Assembly: GCA_007449985.2 (NCBI GenBank)
Contig: VIIQ02000070.1
Span: 314,501 to 378,500, forward strand
Source: Desmodesmus armatus
Lineage: Eukaryota > Chlorophyta > Chlorophyceae > Sphaeropleales > Scenedesmaceae
DNA: 64,000 bases
Direction: 5' to 3'
In this document: positions 23,601 through 34,290 of the stretch, one piece after another
How the letters are laid out: every line of letters starts with the position of its first letter
Position numbering within the stretch: position 1 is the stretch's first letter
Made by a program: the position numbers and the translations under genes
Notes under the pieces: generated by a model
Seen by the model: only the letters and a program-made list of their open reading frames with translations
The model's database searches: none
Told to the model about the DNA's origin: nothing

Positions 23601-24755
23601 CCCATCTGTCTTCAAGCTGAATTGGAGGTGCATGTGATTCAAAGTCCACTTCCCAGACGAGTAGAACCACCCTCATCCCTAAACCCCACTGCCCAGCCGC
23701 TGCGCGACTAGGGTTCTGCATAGGACTAACCACATTTGTCGGCATGCGCAGGTGACCCGTCTGTCTTCACCTTCAGCATGCACTGCGGCAACCAAACCTT
23801 CCCTACGGTAGTGCAGCAGTCTGATTGGGACATCGCGCTACCGGCAGGCACACAGGATGATGCATACCTGAAGGTGGGGTGATGCTCCCAGAGCAACGGC
23901 AAAAGCAACAGTTGGGCTGTTGTGCATTCATTTCTGAGCAGCCCTTTGCCTTTTGCGTACCATTGCAGCTACAAAACGGCTTGATTGGACATGAAAAACC
24001 TGTGCTTTTGTGCACCCGGTGTCTGGAATGCATGGCCTGATCCAATAGTGCAGTTCCCGCAGCAGGCAATGTCTTGGTCGTCAACGACCTAGGCCTTTTG
24101 TTGCTTGAGAGCGCAGTTTGCGGCCTATCGGTCAGTCGGCACCATGCTTTCCAGATCTATCGTATTCAGACATTGTTTTGATCAGTTGTTGTCTGGACTG
24201 ACTCAGCGGCTGTGCAATGTACTGCACTGCACTGCGCAGCATGTACATACACCATGCCATGGCTCTTGACCAGAGGCTCTTGACCAGACTAGTGATTGTT
24301 TGGCCTGAGCTGCGCAAGGCCACAGTGTTGCGCTCATGTACACCCAAGCATTGCTGGCAGAAGACGACGAACTGAGTCCCGCACTGTTCTGCCTGCCTCA
24401 TGTCCCGCCACCCCAGGTGCTCCAAGAGACCCTCCCAATCCTGTTCAGCAGAACAAAGCCAGACCTGTGCCTCTACAACGCGGGTGTTGATGTGCACAAG
24501 GATGACCACCTAGGGTTGCTGGCCCTGACAAATGAGGGCATCGCAGCGAGAGACCGGATGGTTTTGGATGCCTGTCTAGATGCGGGTGTGCCCTTGGCTG
24601 CTGCAATTGGCGGTGGATACCAGAAGGACCATCTACATATTGTTGACCGGCACATGCACCTTCACCGAGCAGCAGCTGAGCGCATGCCGCGCTTTGCGCA
24701 GATGGTGGAGCAGAAGTGGCGCGCACGCTCTGAACAGCGCCAGCATGCTGTGTGA
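20675..24755 (+). CDS. Histone deacetylase superfamily protein (bacterial-like group)
   Basis: Zn-dependent lysine deacetylase fold, closest by motif to bacterial/cyanobacterial HDAC-like enzymes (RFPM...VHDPAYV...RRIGLPWS). Exons 20675-20922, 21416-21654, 22111-22287, 22951-23007, 23319-23387, 23752-23873 and 24417-24755 keep phase and give 416 residues. The first ATG in the exon is used; the preceding in-frame GTG at 20657 was rejected as a start. Residues 1-65 are Ser/Ala/Arg-rich and could be an organelle presequence. Catalytic features are complete: tandem His in GGTHHAH (213-214), Zn ligands in LDLDVHQGDG (D251, H253) and NAGVDVH (D329), and Tyr372 in GGGY. The substrate is unknown: histone, tubulin-like or small-molecule amide are all possible. 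Four exon edges have extra copies: the 5' edge and 3' half of exon 3, the 5' edge of exon 6, and the 3' end of exon 7. Confidence 0.95.
21977..22135 (+). repeat. HDAC exon 3 acceptor duplicated
   Basis: The acceptor and first 23 bases of exon 3 (acag|gcagcatatcagcagcag) occur at 22107-22133 and again at 22017-22042, with shared upstream text (gtctgctagaactatc against gtctgctggaactgcc). After atg the upstream copy diverges (ggctgcc instead of cggcgc). It could act as a competing splice acceptor about 90 bases upstream. Confidence 0.85.
22437..22550 (+). repeat. Second copy of the 3' half of HDAC exon 3
   Basis: The copy encodes GTGSAVLAARLALLFGVAIM then CNGGTHHAHRENGSG, and ends at donor gtgggg in the same phase as the main exon. 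Main exon 3 reads HRAHGSG at the corresponding place. The copy is preceded by a 19-base poly-G run and lacks the RRIGLPWS segment. Codon differences between copies are mostly silent (7 silent, 3 changing, counted by eye). Confidence 0.85.
23547..23622 (+). repeat. Decayed copy of HDAC exon 6 acceptor region
   Basis: This aligns with 23703-23775 over both the intron end and the exon start (gcgactagggt..., then gtgaccc/tgtctgtcttca). In the copy the acceptor gcgcag is gcgctt, so the AG is destroyed and it should not splice. It is a fossil stage of the same duplication process. Confidence 0.8.
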
Positions 24756-24780
24756 ATGGCTGACTGCTTCCATTTTGTCG

Positions 24781-24889
24781 AAGGCACATGCACCTTCATA
24801 GAGCAGCAGCGGAGCGCATGCCGCGCTTCGCGCAGATGGTGGAGCAAAAGTGGCGCGCACGCTCTGAACGGCGCCAGCGTGCCTCCTGA
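24781..24889 (+). repeat. Copy of the last 36 codons of HDAC after its stop
   Basis: 24648-24755 encodes RHMHLHRAAAERMPRF through to the stop. 24781-24889 repeats it, ending RSERRQRAS-stop. The copy is open throughout. Differences are seven silent and three changing codons, the changing ones all in the last seven codons. It lies in the 3' UTR and would be translated only if spliced in or read through. Confidence 0.9.
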
Positions 24890-27253
24890 ACGGCAGGCTC
24901 CTTGAGACATGTGGCATGCGATGTGCATTCAGCATGGATTGTTTTGGTCTGGAGCAAGTGCAGTACTGGTCACAAATTGCTTTTATCAGGTGCTGTACAG
25001 TCAGCCCAACAGATTTTGTGAAAAGCAGCGCTGCTGTTCAGCATGTGCATCCTTTTGGTGTCAGACAAAAAAATGTTGGTCGTTCTTTGCAGACCCTTTT
25101 TGACAGGCACTCATGCAGCTCTGTTCTGCTGGCGTCCGTGGATGTCCTGTGAATGCCCACAATATGAATGGTGGTTGATGTGCAGGCCAGGCGTTACACA
25201 CTATAAGAGATGAGTCACGGCACAAGTGCTGTGCAGTGAGCAGCAGTGACAACACTTCACACAATGCCCCGACAGATGCCCGAAGAGAAACAGATCCTGA
25301 CGCATGCACTCACACTTCGACTGGTGAGCGGGTGTGAGCACACTTCTTGGGCATTGCCAGGCAATCACACAGCATATATAAAAAAGCAGCTGCTGTGCAC
25401 GAGCAACAGCAACATTACACTCGATGAGTAAGAAGAGAACCCCTTGTCAAGTGGACAAGACCCGGCAAGGAAAGTGGATATATTAATGTGTTCAAGATTT
25501 ACACACATGCCAAGGCCGTGCTGCCAGCCACACACCCTTGCATGCAGTCTGCAGCCGCAACAGGGCTACCCACAGGCTTGCTGAACAAGCTTGAGAGGAT
25601 AGACCCCGCACAGAAGCACACACGAACAAACACACACCCTGCGATCATAGGGCCCATGAGCACCACAGCTTGCAAAGTGTAACACGGACCGATACAAGCA
25701 GCAACACGTAGATCCCAAAATCGTGACGGGTGACGGAGGGTGCACCATCACGTCTTGCATCCTGTATCATTCACACTCACACACCCCACGGAAATATACA
25801 GCCGCCCTGGCACTGACGGGACAAAGGAGGCAAAAGAGAGACTTGCAGTCATGAGTGCATGACATGCACACAGCAAATCCTACCATGAAAGCATGGGGGG
25901 CCAAACCAGAGCACAAGTTCAACACCCACTGCCGTAACAATGCCTGGGCCAGCGCATTACGCGCAGAGGTACAATTGCCTGTCTGCAGCCGCACAAAGTG
26001 CACAAGGTGCTCCTCCCCCACACACTACTGTCACCCGATTGTCACACAACCGTTCACCATGTCCAAATATACTATGCTGTAGTACAGCCAAGAAACACGC
26101 AAGTAGAAAATACATGTCTACATGTCACACGCGCATGGGCGGAAGGTGAACGATCTGCCAACACCAACACTAGCAACCTGCACTGTCTGTGGACGCGGCA
26201 GGCTCAACATGATGCTGGAGCAGCCTGCCATTGTGTGGGCGAGCACCCCATAGCAGCATGCTCTGGTGACACCCAAAGGGAGCAAATACTGCAGTCTGCT
26301 TGCCCTGCGGTGATCCCACCAAAGCACCTCCTGCAAACCACACGATGCTGATTGAGTTCAACTGTGTGCAGCACAGACGCTGCTTTGCAACATTCCCCCA
26401 ATCCACAGGCGGGATGATGCTGGGCCAGCATCCGCCCGCCAACACAAACAACAAACACAGGATTGGAGGTTGGTTGCAATACACTGCTGATGCTCACCAG
26501 CTCCTCATCAGCTGCACACAGGTATCCTAGGGCTCTGCATGCACCACCTCGTACCAGCAGCAGCAAGGCACACACAAACAGCTGCAAACAGTTGCTCAAG
26601 CTAACAAAACCACTACACAAACCACCAGGTGCACCAGCGTGCCTGATCATGCACAGCACAGAAGGGTACCTGCATACAGCACACACCACCTGCCATGCAA
26701 GCATGCTGCACAGCTGGGACAGCACCTACGGGAATGACAACAACCACCAAACGCCCCGCCAGCACTAGCGCAGTGCAGAGGCACAGATGGCACTTCCACC
26801 AAACAACAGACATGGCGCATAACAACAGACGGGTACAGGGAGCATGTGTGCTGACATAGACTGCCTGTCACCAGCAACCAAACATTGCAGGGCTACAGTG
26901 CACCAATGACAGGTGCCTATGTTCGCTGCAGCAGAAGTGGCGGCGCGGCGACGGCTGCAATGCATGCATGTCCACAAGTCACTGCATGTTTCAGCATGAC
27001 AACAGAGGGGAGCGTGACAAGCAGTGTCCAGCATGAGAAAAACCAGGTCTGTGATCACCACAGTGACACCAACCACGCGCCCCCTTGACTTGCCCCTACA
27101 TCCCATCGACACGCAAGTAAAGATACAGGCCTGCAGGCACCCTTCACGCAACACATACCAAACAGCAGCAGCCCAGGCGCAGATTGGTGACAGCATGTGG
27201 CTTCACCTGCTGCTGCCTCCGCTGCTGCTGCATGCTGCATGCAGTCCTGCGCT
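24890..27253. other. Intergenic, convergent gene ends
   Basis: Holds the 3' UTRs of the deacetylase gene (plus) and the Cys-rich gene (minus). Short ORFs here show no family resemblance and no usable splice chain. No repeat stands out. Confidence 0.55.
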
Positions 27254-28324
27254 TCACTGCTGCGGCCCCTTGCCGTTGCTGTGTCCAGCCGCACTGCTGC
27301 CATTGCTGCTGCCAGGGGGGTTGCTGCCAGGGTTGCTGCTGCCGTGTCCATTGCTGCTGGGTGGGCGCGAGATGCGCGCTGCGAACTTGCCATTCCAGAG
27401 CAGGGGCCGCGCGATGGTCATGTGCTTGTCTGGGTCGTCTGGGCAGAAGCGCGATGTAGTGCGTCGCACATACCCTGAGCAGCGCAACACGGCAGCATGT
27501 GACACAGACACCGCACCTCAGACCCAGCCCAGCGCAACAAGGGCTACTCAAGCGGGTGGGGCAGTAGTGAGTAACCTCTGAGGCCAGACATGTTCTCAGT
27601 ACTACTGCTGCAAGCCCTAGGTGTCTCCATGTGAGCAGTGGTTCGCCAGCCTAGCAGAGGATGCTGACTGCACCTGCTGTTGTGCTGCTGGGCGGCATGC
27701 ATGCCGGTGTCAGAATCCACACACGGCAAGGCCTCACCTAGCCCATGGCAGACCATGCAGGTGCCCAAATGGCCACGCCTGCCGTTGGTGGGTGCCCGGG
27801 ACCAGCCAGTACCACTGCACACCGTGCAGCGCGCCTCATACACATGCATCAGGGTCTGCATGCGCGAAGGCAAACAAGGTACGAAGACGTCAGCGTCACA
27901 TGGGCAATGAGTGAGCGCCAACAGTCAACGCAACCAGGGAGAACGTGACGCCCTGCAGAGCCCTTACTTTCAGCTGCTACTACTGCTGCACCTCCTGCCT
28001 GCCAGCCCAGGCAAGCTGCTTGCCCACCCACACACCTTGCAATTTGATTCTTCTGGGTCACAGGTCTCCTCATCCACAGGCAGGGTCTGCAGAGGCAGCA
28101 AGCACCCAGTCAGAAACCACATCTTTGGCGGGCAGCTGGATCATGAGCCCGCTGCAACACCAGGAACCCAAAAGCATGCTCACCGTGCCATCAGGCGGAA
28201 GCCCCTTGAAGCGGTGAAACAAAGACAGAGGCAGCCCTTCGTCCCTGGAACCACGACAGATGCCGACACGGGCAGGGGGACAGCACGTGAGATGCTGTGT
28301 GCGCCAGCTGTTTGATCCAAGCAC
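27254..28324 (-). CDS. Cys-rich (DnaJ-type CxxCxGxG) zinc-finger protein
   Basis: Small protein with two CxxC zinc-binding knuckles of the DnaJ/BSD2-like type. Supported exons in transcript order: up to 28184 (SLFHRFKGLPPDGT), 28086-28036 (TLPVDEETCDPEESNCK), 27855-27738 (VYEARCTVCSGTGW...LGTCMVCHGLG) and 27474-27254 (YVRRTTSRFCPDDPDK, then a Gly/Ser/Asn-rich tail). All four join in phase. The CTVCSGTG and CMVCHGLG knuckles lie 21 residues apart, tighter than full DnaJ, which has four repeats; plant plastid assembly chaperones carry short versions. No J-domain is visible. The start is unresolved: no ATG is in frame upstream of the first exon piece, though an ATG about 25 bases further upstream opens another frame with a transit-like sequence. 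A role in plastid protein assembly is inference. Confidence 0.72.
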
Positions 28325-28730
28325 CGATCATAGCGCTTGAGCCAGGTGATGGCAGCTGGCGAGCTGATAGAGGCTGTGCTGTCCGCACTCACAATGGGAA
28401 GCGCTGCTTGCCACAGTCGTCATGGTGGTGCACGTATCGGGCCACCGTCAGCACACGAGGCCGTTGGCGCTGAGCATATGATGTTGCGGGCAAGACATGC
28501 TGACCAGCAGCATGCTGCATGCCCAACAGAGCCATTTCTGTCCACTACTGCTTCGGAGGATGTGCTTAGGCTTGTGTGGTTGTTGGATGGACTTCTTGGA
28601 TGTGTTCGCTGCTGCTGATCAACAACGTGCAAGGGCCGTCCTTCCCTGTTGCCTCTCTTGGCACCCTTACGTGATCGCTGCTTAGTAATATTAGGTGTAG
28701 AGCGATCAGCAACGATTTCACTTACTGAGC
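28325..28730. other. Divergent promoter region, Cys-rich / FAM210-like genes
   Basis: Roughly 400 bases between two genes read outward. It probably includes the missing first exon of the Cys-rich gene. I saw no clear promoter element. Confidence 0.4.
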
Positions 28731-30418
28731 ATGTCCTCTGGCTTAACTGATGTATCAAATCCATGCGCAGCTCTATCAGCCTGTCTCTGCTGCACGCAAC
28801 ACAAAATGAGCTACTGCCTGCCCTCCCACGTCCGCACCCCAGCTGTAGCACAGCAATCATCCCTTCACCCCGCACCCTGTGTATTGCCCCACACCATCCG
28901 CCAGCAACCTCAATGTCTCTGGCCCTCACAGCTCCACCACAGGCACGTCCACTGCACCCATACAAGGGCATCGTCCAGCACTCCTGGTGACGCTGGCGCC
29001 AGCAGTAGCAATGGCAGTAGCCCCTTGGGCTTTCTGGGCAAGTGGCAGCAGGACAGCAAGCGAATGCAGGAGCAGCTGAAGGCGTTGGGGGCTGCTGGAG
29101 TCATTGCGTATGGTGAGAGCACAACGGCAGTGAACCAACAGCTCAGCCAGCCAGCAAGCTATTCGCTGCTGCCAGCCTGTCCGTCCCTTTCAGCCTCTGT
29201 GACCTCGTGCATACCTTTGTTGATGGATAGGGCTTCGGCAAATAAAGATTCTTATGCCGTTTTTTCACCCCTTCCACTTGCCCCCTCCCACTGGGCCAGT
29301 CTATCTGAGCACTGCACAATGTGTCATCCCTGCGTCACGCGAATGTGGCTTGCAGGCCTGTTCAACACACTGCACTACACGGTGGCATTTGTGTTTGTGT
29401 GGTTTGCCGTCGCAAATGTGCCATCAGGTGCGAATTTAGCAGCTTTGGGGTACAGCATGCTCGTGTACCACACAGTACCTGAGCAATTGCTGGGCCGCAT
29501 GCAAACTGCTGCACTGCCAGCCCTGCAAGCAGGCTGAAGGGTTGCAAATAGCACAGCCCACCTCAAACTGCATGCACCCGATTGGGCAAAAGCTTTGTGT
29601 TTAGCAGCCTCACTGACCCTCAGGCAGCAGAAAGGTGGGATGAGAGAATGATTGAGCATGGTGGCCTTGTGCGCTAGCTCAAATCATGCAGCAGCTATGT
29701 TTTGTCCTCGGGTTTGATGATAGCCGACTGCCGCAAAGGGTGATAGCAACGGGGTGGCACTTCACTTGCCTTCGTCATTTGTGCTGACGTGACTTGCAGG
29801 ATTGGGGTTCAGTGCTGCTGCTCGGAAAGCAGCAGAGGTGTTTGCATTGGTCTGGGCAGGGAGTCAGGTGTGTGAAACAGCAGAGGGTTTAGGGATTCCA
29901 GCGCGTCAATCCAGCCCATTATCAACAGGCAGCACAGAGCAATGCAGATCTCTCTCACGCAGGGACCTTCTCCCCCACCCGCGGCATCACAGTTGTCAGC
30001 TGTGAATGGTAGAGCACAGCACTGGTGCGACCCCCCTTCAAACCAGAAGGGGGGCAAGGGTTGCTAGCACCAGTGACATCTGCAATGCCGAGAAGCTGTT
30101 GGCAGGGGGCGCCTGTGGCCCTGATTGGTCACAAATGTTTTAGTCAATGTCATCATCCGGTGATGCAGCAAATGCTGATGACTTAGCCGATTGTTATGGC
30201 TTACTATGTGTGCTGCATGTGCTGTTGCTTCTGATCTGCTGTCTCAGGTCACTAAGCTGCTGCGTGCCGGTGCGGCACTGGCCTGTGCGCCTTTGATAGA
30301 TGCTGGGCTGGAGAAGGTGGGAGCTCGTGACAAGCGGCAAGCTTACCTGCTGATTGTGCTGGGGTGTGTGGTGCTGGCAAGTGCTGTCATGGGCTGTGTG
30401 GTTGCGCTGCATGCGTAG
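28731..30418 (+). CDS. DUF1279 / FAM210-like membrane protein
   Basis: Four exons in phase: 28731-29112, 29356-29427, 29800-29867 and 30248-30418, giving 230 residues. The first ~90 residues are Ser/His/Pro-rich with few acidic residues, consistent with an organelle transit peptide. A short amphipathic stretch (FLGKWQQDSKRMQEQLKALG) follows. The conserved domain runs from residue ~120: AAGVIAYGLFNTLHYTVAFV (first membrane segment), LGFSAAARKAAEVFALVWAG, SQVTKLLRAGAALACAPLID, and a last membrane helix LLIVLGCVVLASAVMGCVVA. This order matches plant DUF1279 proteins, and SQVTKL..AGAALA is the signature I relied on. Biochemical role unknown; membership of an organelle membrane is family knowledge. 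It is head to head with the Cys-rich gene. Confidence 0.85.
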
Positions 30419-32185
30419 TGGTGCTGGGGACAGGTCTGGTATGCTCTTAGGAGAAATGTCTCGCCGTATGACGGCGTGTGCATGGCATGGCGGGTTGATG
30501 TGGTGTGTGCATGTTTGTGTGGTGTTTTCTGGCGCTGCAGCTTCAGTTGCTGTTGCTGTCAGTTGGTCAAGGACCTAAACCCTGGTTGGTGGTTTGCTGC
30601 TGGCTGGGTGAAGTCTGCTGCACGTGTGGTGTGCAGGTATTGGGCTGTGTGGCTAGGCTACAGGCTTGATACTCAGCACACTGCGCTTAATCAGCAGTCC
30701 AGGTTTTTGGTCAAGACGTTTGTTCCAGCTGCTGAGTCAAATGCAAGCCTTGCACGGTGCTTGGCGTGACGGGCCATTGGCACCGTTGGCAACACTCGCA
30801 CTGTGTCTGTGTGGTGTCTCCTGCTGCAGCCTGCCAGGACTGCGTGGGGTTTAGTAGTCAAATTCAGAGGGGGGATGACGCTGCCGCTGTGTACAGCTGC
30901 ATGATACTGTCCTGTGTGGTCGTTTCTTCAGTACTGTCACCTGACCATCAACTGCGATGTTCACCCAGCACGGCATGCTGCCCGCTGCCCTCTTTACTGC
31001 CTTATGGCATGCTTGTGTTGTCCTGTCTATCCTAAACAGTGTCAAAGCTGCTAGGTGCTACCAGCTTCAGTCACGTGCCACTACTGCATGGTTGTGGACA
31101 GTTGGGGTATTTGGCAAGCATGGCATGTTTCTGTGTGCATTCCAGCAAACTCCGCCTGGTCCTTGGAGCAAATTTGCCTCAAGAACCTTTGAATGCCCTT
31201 GGTGGCGCTGAAAGGTCGCAGGTTGGAATTTTGTGCCATCAGTCAGGCTGCTGTCTGCAAAGCCCTGCAGGAGGTGTCGTTTCTGCAAAGCCTGCACACG
31301 TGTGGGCATGTGAAGTGGCACTGATGGATTTGTTGTCAGTGGTGTAGCCTGTGCACTGGTGAATGCTGCATAAGACCTGTCTGGCGTGAAGATAATTTCT
31401 TCGCAAGACTAGTGGTGTATTCTGTGCACTGGCAATAGCTGCATAAGACCTGTCTGGCGTGAGAATGATAGGTCAATGACAGGGAAACCGTCACCGATCA
31501 GTCAACGGTGTGAACGCAAGCTCAAGGCCCCAGCACAAACGTTTATTCCCACACGGTGGTATATTGAGCTGTGCTTGACCTCGGTTGGAAGACTCAGGTG
31601 GTGGGTTATGCTTTTTGTGACAGTCCCCTCGCAAAGCCGGGGCACTGGCAGCACCCCTGTTTCCTCGAGGAAAATGATTTTGTACACATATCTACACAAA
31701 TAGCTGAGCGATACTTCTTCAAGTGACAGCGCGCACTTTGGCCATAGATGCATAAGTCCGTGCTACGGTCAGCTGGGCAAGAAGGGAGCAGCACCGACAT
31801 ATGAATGATGAAATGAGTTGCTGGACACATATTCTGCTGTATCTGCTAGTGATCAGTTTGCTCGTGCAAAGCTCAGGTGAGCCGGTCTGTGGACTCTAGA
31901 AGCACCTGATTGCTGATCAGAGTTCATGAAAACGTATGATAATGGCATTATATAGTTATGACGAGCCAACATATCAGTGTCTTTCACTGTGCTCGTGCTT
32001 GAGCGTTTCCCGCCCTGCTGCTCACGCGGGCAGTGTCGCGATCACAACATAAGAAGACACTAGCATGATTTCCAGAGTCTGTAAAAACATTCTATGCAGG
32101 TGCAGAGGCTCAGCATGGGCTGCTACCATCTTGGCCAGAAGCCAGCAGCAACCCAAAAGCAGCAGCAACGCCAAGGGCCATATAT
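30419..32185. other. Intergenic with a short direct repeat
   Basis: No supported gene. 31350-31392 and 31419-31462 are two copies of a ~43-base word containing gcataagacctgtctggcgt. AATAAA-like or TGTAA signals for the upstream gene were not found with confidence. Confidence 0.5.
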
Positions 32186-32188
32186 GTG

Positions 32189-32432
32189 CATGATCATGCC
32201 CTACACACAGCAGGGGATCCAGATCAATGGAATGGGGCACCACAGTCCCATTCGGCTGCTGCAGCGGCAGTGACACCCCTTGCTGCTACTGATCTCCCAG
32301 CCTCACCAGCAACAAACCTCACAGCAGCACCAGCTGCTGCTCCTGCTGCTGCTGCAGCACAGACAGCAGCAGAAGCAGCAGCAGCACCACCAGGAGATTC
32401 ACATGCCGACCCAGCCTCAGGTGTGGAAGCTC

Positions 32433-32464
<32 letters not shown>

Positions 32465-32655
32465 CACCTCACAGTCAGCACAACAGCCTTGGGCACCTCT
32501 GCTGCCCCACTTGTGCCCCCAAGGCGCAAGCATGCACCTCAGTTTCAGCGACCCCCTGTCAACACACACCCACAGCAGCAGCAGCAGCAGCAGCACCAGC
32601 AGCAGACATACTCACAGCAACAGGGCCATGGTGACTTTGCCATCATGCCTGACCC

Positions 32656-32695
<40 letters not shown>

Positions 32696-32870
32696 GTGTA
32701 CCACACAGCTCGACGGCCACACCTACAGCAGCAGTACCCACCATTGCAAGGACAGGCCAGCAGCACAGCACCTGCCTCCCAACAGCCTGCGCCACAGACA
32801 ACCCACCAGGTGCACCTGCTACAGCAGCAGTCACAACCGCAGGGTCCAGTGAACAACGCATCATCCAAAC

Positions 32871-32930
<60 letters not shown>

Positions 32931-33209
32931 GCAGCAGCAGCAGCCCGTGCCACACACAACCAACGGCCGCTGCTGCAGAAGCCCAACCAGCAGGGTCAGA
33001 ATGAGGCAACCCCTGCCTGGTGCAGCAAAGCAGAGGGCAAGGCGTCCCGTGTAGACTGCTGGGTGAATGAGCAAGGCATTGTTACTGGGATCCAGTTGAC
33101 AGATGATGTGGGCTTGAAGCAGGCGGCCATATGCCAGGCGCAAGGGCTGCCCACTGAAAGCGTTGACTTGGATGAATATGAGTCGATTGTGGAGGTCAGG
33201 GCTTGCAAG
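32189..33209 (+). CDS. Poly-A/poly-Q protein, start and frame uncertain
   Basis: The Ala-rich then Gln/His/Ser-rich reading frame from about 32190 has no clear ATG and may begin after an acceptor near 32210. A CAG array at 32873-32930 is read as Q or S depending on frame. The frame that continues (QNEATPAWCSKAEGKASRVD, then CWVNEQGIVTGIQLTDDVGL) differs from that of the upstream poly-A part, so a base has been lost or gained in the repeats near 32950. The globular end encodes KQAAICQAQGLPTESVDLDE then YESIVEVRAC, and stops at donor gcttgcaa|gtgagt. Family not recognised. This last exon is repeated downstream. Confidence 0.4.
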
Positions 33210-33671
33210 TGAGTGGTGGAAGCGGGGGGGTAGGGGGGGGGGGGGGGGGAAGTGGGGGGGGGGGGGGGGGCAAGGGGGAGGGGGGGGGGGGAAAGGATGT
33301 GGCAGTGGGGGTCCACTTGCTGGCGCGCAAAGGACATTGTTACAGGGATCCAATTGACAGATGATGTGGGCGTGAAGCAGGCGGCCATATGCCAGGCCCA
33401 AGGGACGCACACTGAAAGCGTCGATCTGGATGAGTATGAGTCGATTGTGGAGGTCAGGGCTTGCAAGTGAGTGGTAGAAGTGGGGGGGGGGGGGGGTATA
33501 AGTGGGGGGGAGAGAGGGGGGGGGGAGTGCAAGTGAGTAGTGGAAGCGGGAGGTGAGGGGGGGGGGAGGCTTGCAAGGTGAGTATGGAAGGGGGGAGGGG
33601 GGGTGGGGGGGGGGGCTTTGCAAGTGAGTAGTGGAAGCGGGGAGAGGGGGTGGGGGGGGGGGGGGGGTGGG

Positions 33672-33704
<33 letters not shown>

Positions 33705-34290
33705 CTTGCAAGTGAGTAGTGCAAGCGGGGGGGGGGGGGCAAGTGATTAGTGGAAGCGAGGGTGGGGGGGTGGGGCGGGGGCAGAATAGGCTGTGGCAGT
33801 GGGTCCACTACGACAAGAGCGTAGCTGTGGGCTGCCCAATGACAGTGTCGACCTGGATGAGTATGATGAGTCGATCGTGGAGGTCAGGGCTTGCAAGTGA
33901 GTAGTGGAAGCGGGGGGGGGGGGGGGGGGGGGGGGGAGTGGTGGGGGGGGGGGGGGGTGATGGTGGGTGGGGGAGGGGGGGAGTGGAGGGGGGAGGGGCG
34001 GAAGGGGTAAAGGGGGCACACCTGGGTGTAGCAGTGGGGTAAAGAGCGGGGATGTGCGTGCCCTGCAGCTTGCTGAGCTTGCAAGTGAGTAGTGGAAGCG
34101 GGGAGAGGGGGTGGGGGGGGGGGTGCAATTGAGTAGTGGCAAGCAGGGGGGGGGCTCGCAAGTGAGTAGTGGAGCGGGGGGGGGGGGGGGAGGAGAACAG
34201 CCTGTGCGGAGTGGAGTCCACTTGCCAACTTGTCCTTGAAGGAGCGTAGCTGTGCGTGCACTGCAGCTTGCTGAGCTTGCAAGCACCAGT
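33200..34290 (+). repeat. Poly-G minisatellite built on an exon donor junction
   Basis: The junction word gcttgcaagtgagtagtgga recurs, with small changes, near 33203, 33461, 33525, 33569, 33615, 33704, 33739, 33889, 34076, 34122 and 34155. Each is followed by a G-run of 8-40 bases. Full or partial copies of the exon itself are present at 33330-33470 (open, DIVTGIQLTDDVGVKQAAIC) and 33825-33897 (LPNDSVDLDEYDESIVEVRA). The array therefore has exon-sized units collapsing into junction-plus-G units. Confidence 0.9.

Noticed and set aside
24781..24889. Separate small gene encoding RHMHLHRAAAERMPRF
   Set aside because: It is a duplicate of the preceding HDAC 3' end with no promoter or start of its own.
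33200..34290. CRISPR-like array (regular repeat and spacer)
   Set aside because: Spacers are G-runs rather than unique sequence, unit length is irregular, and the genome is eukaryotic.
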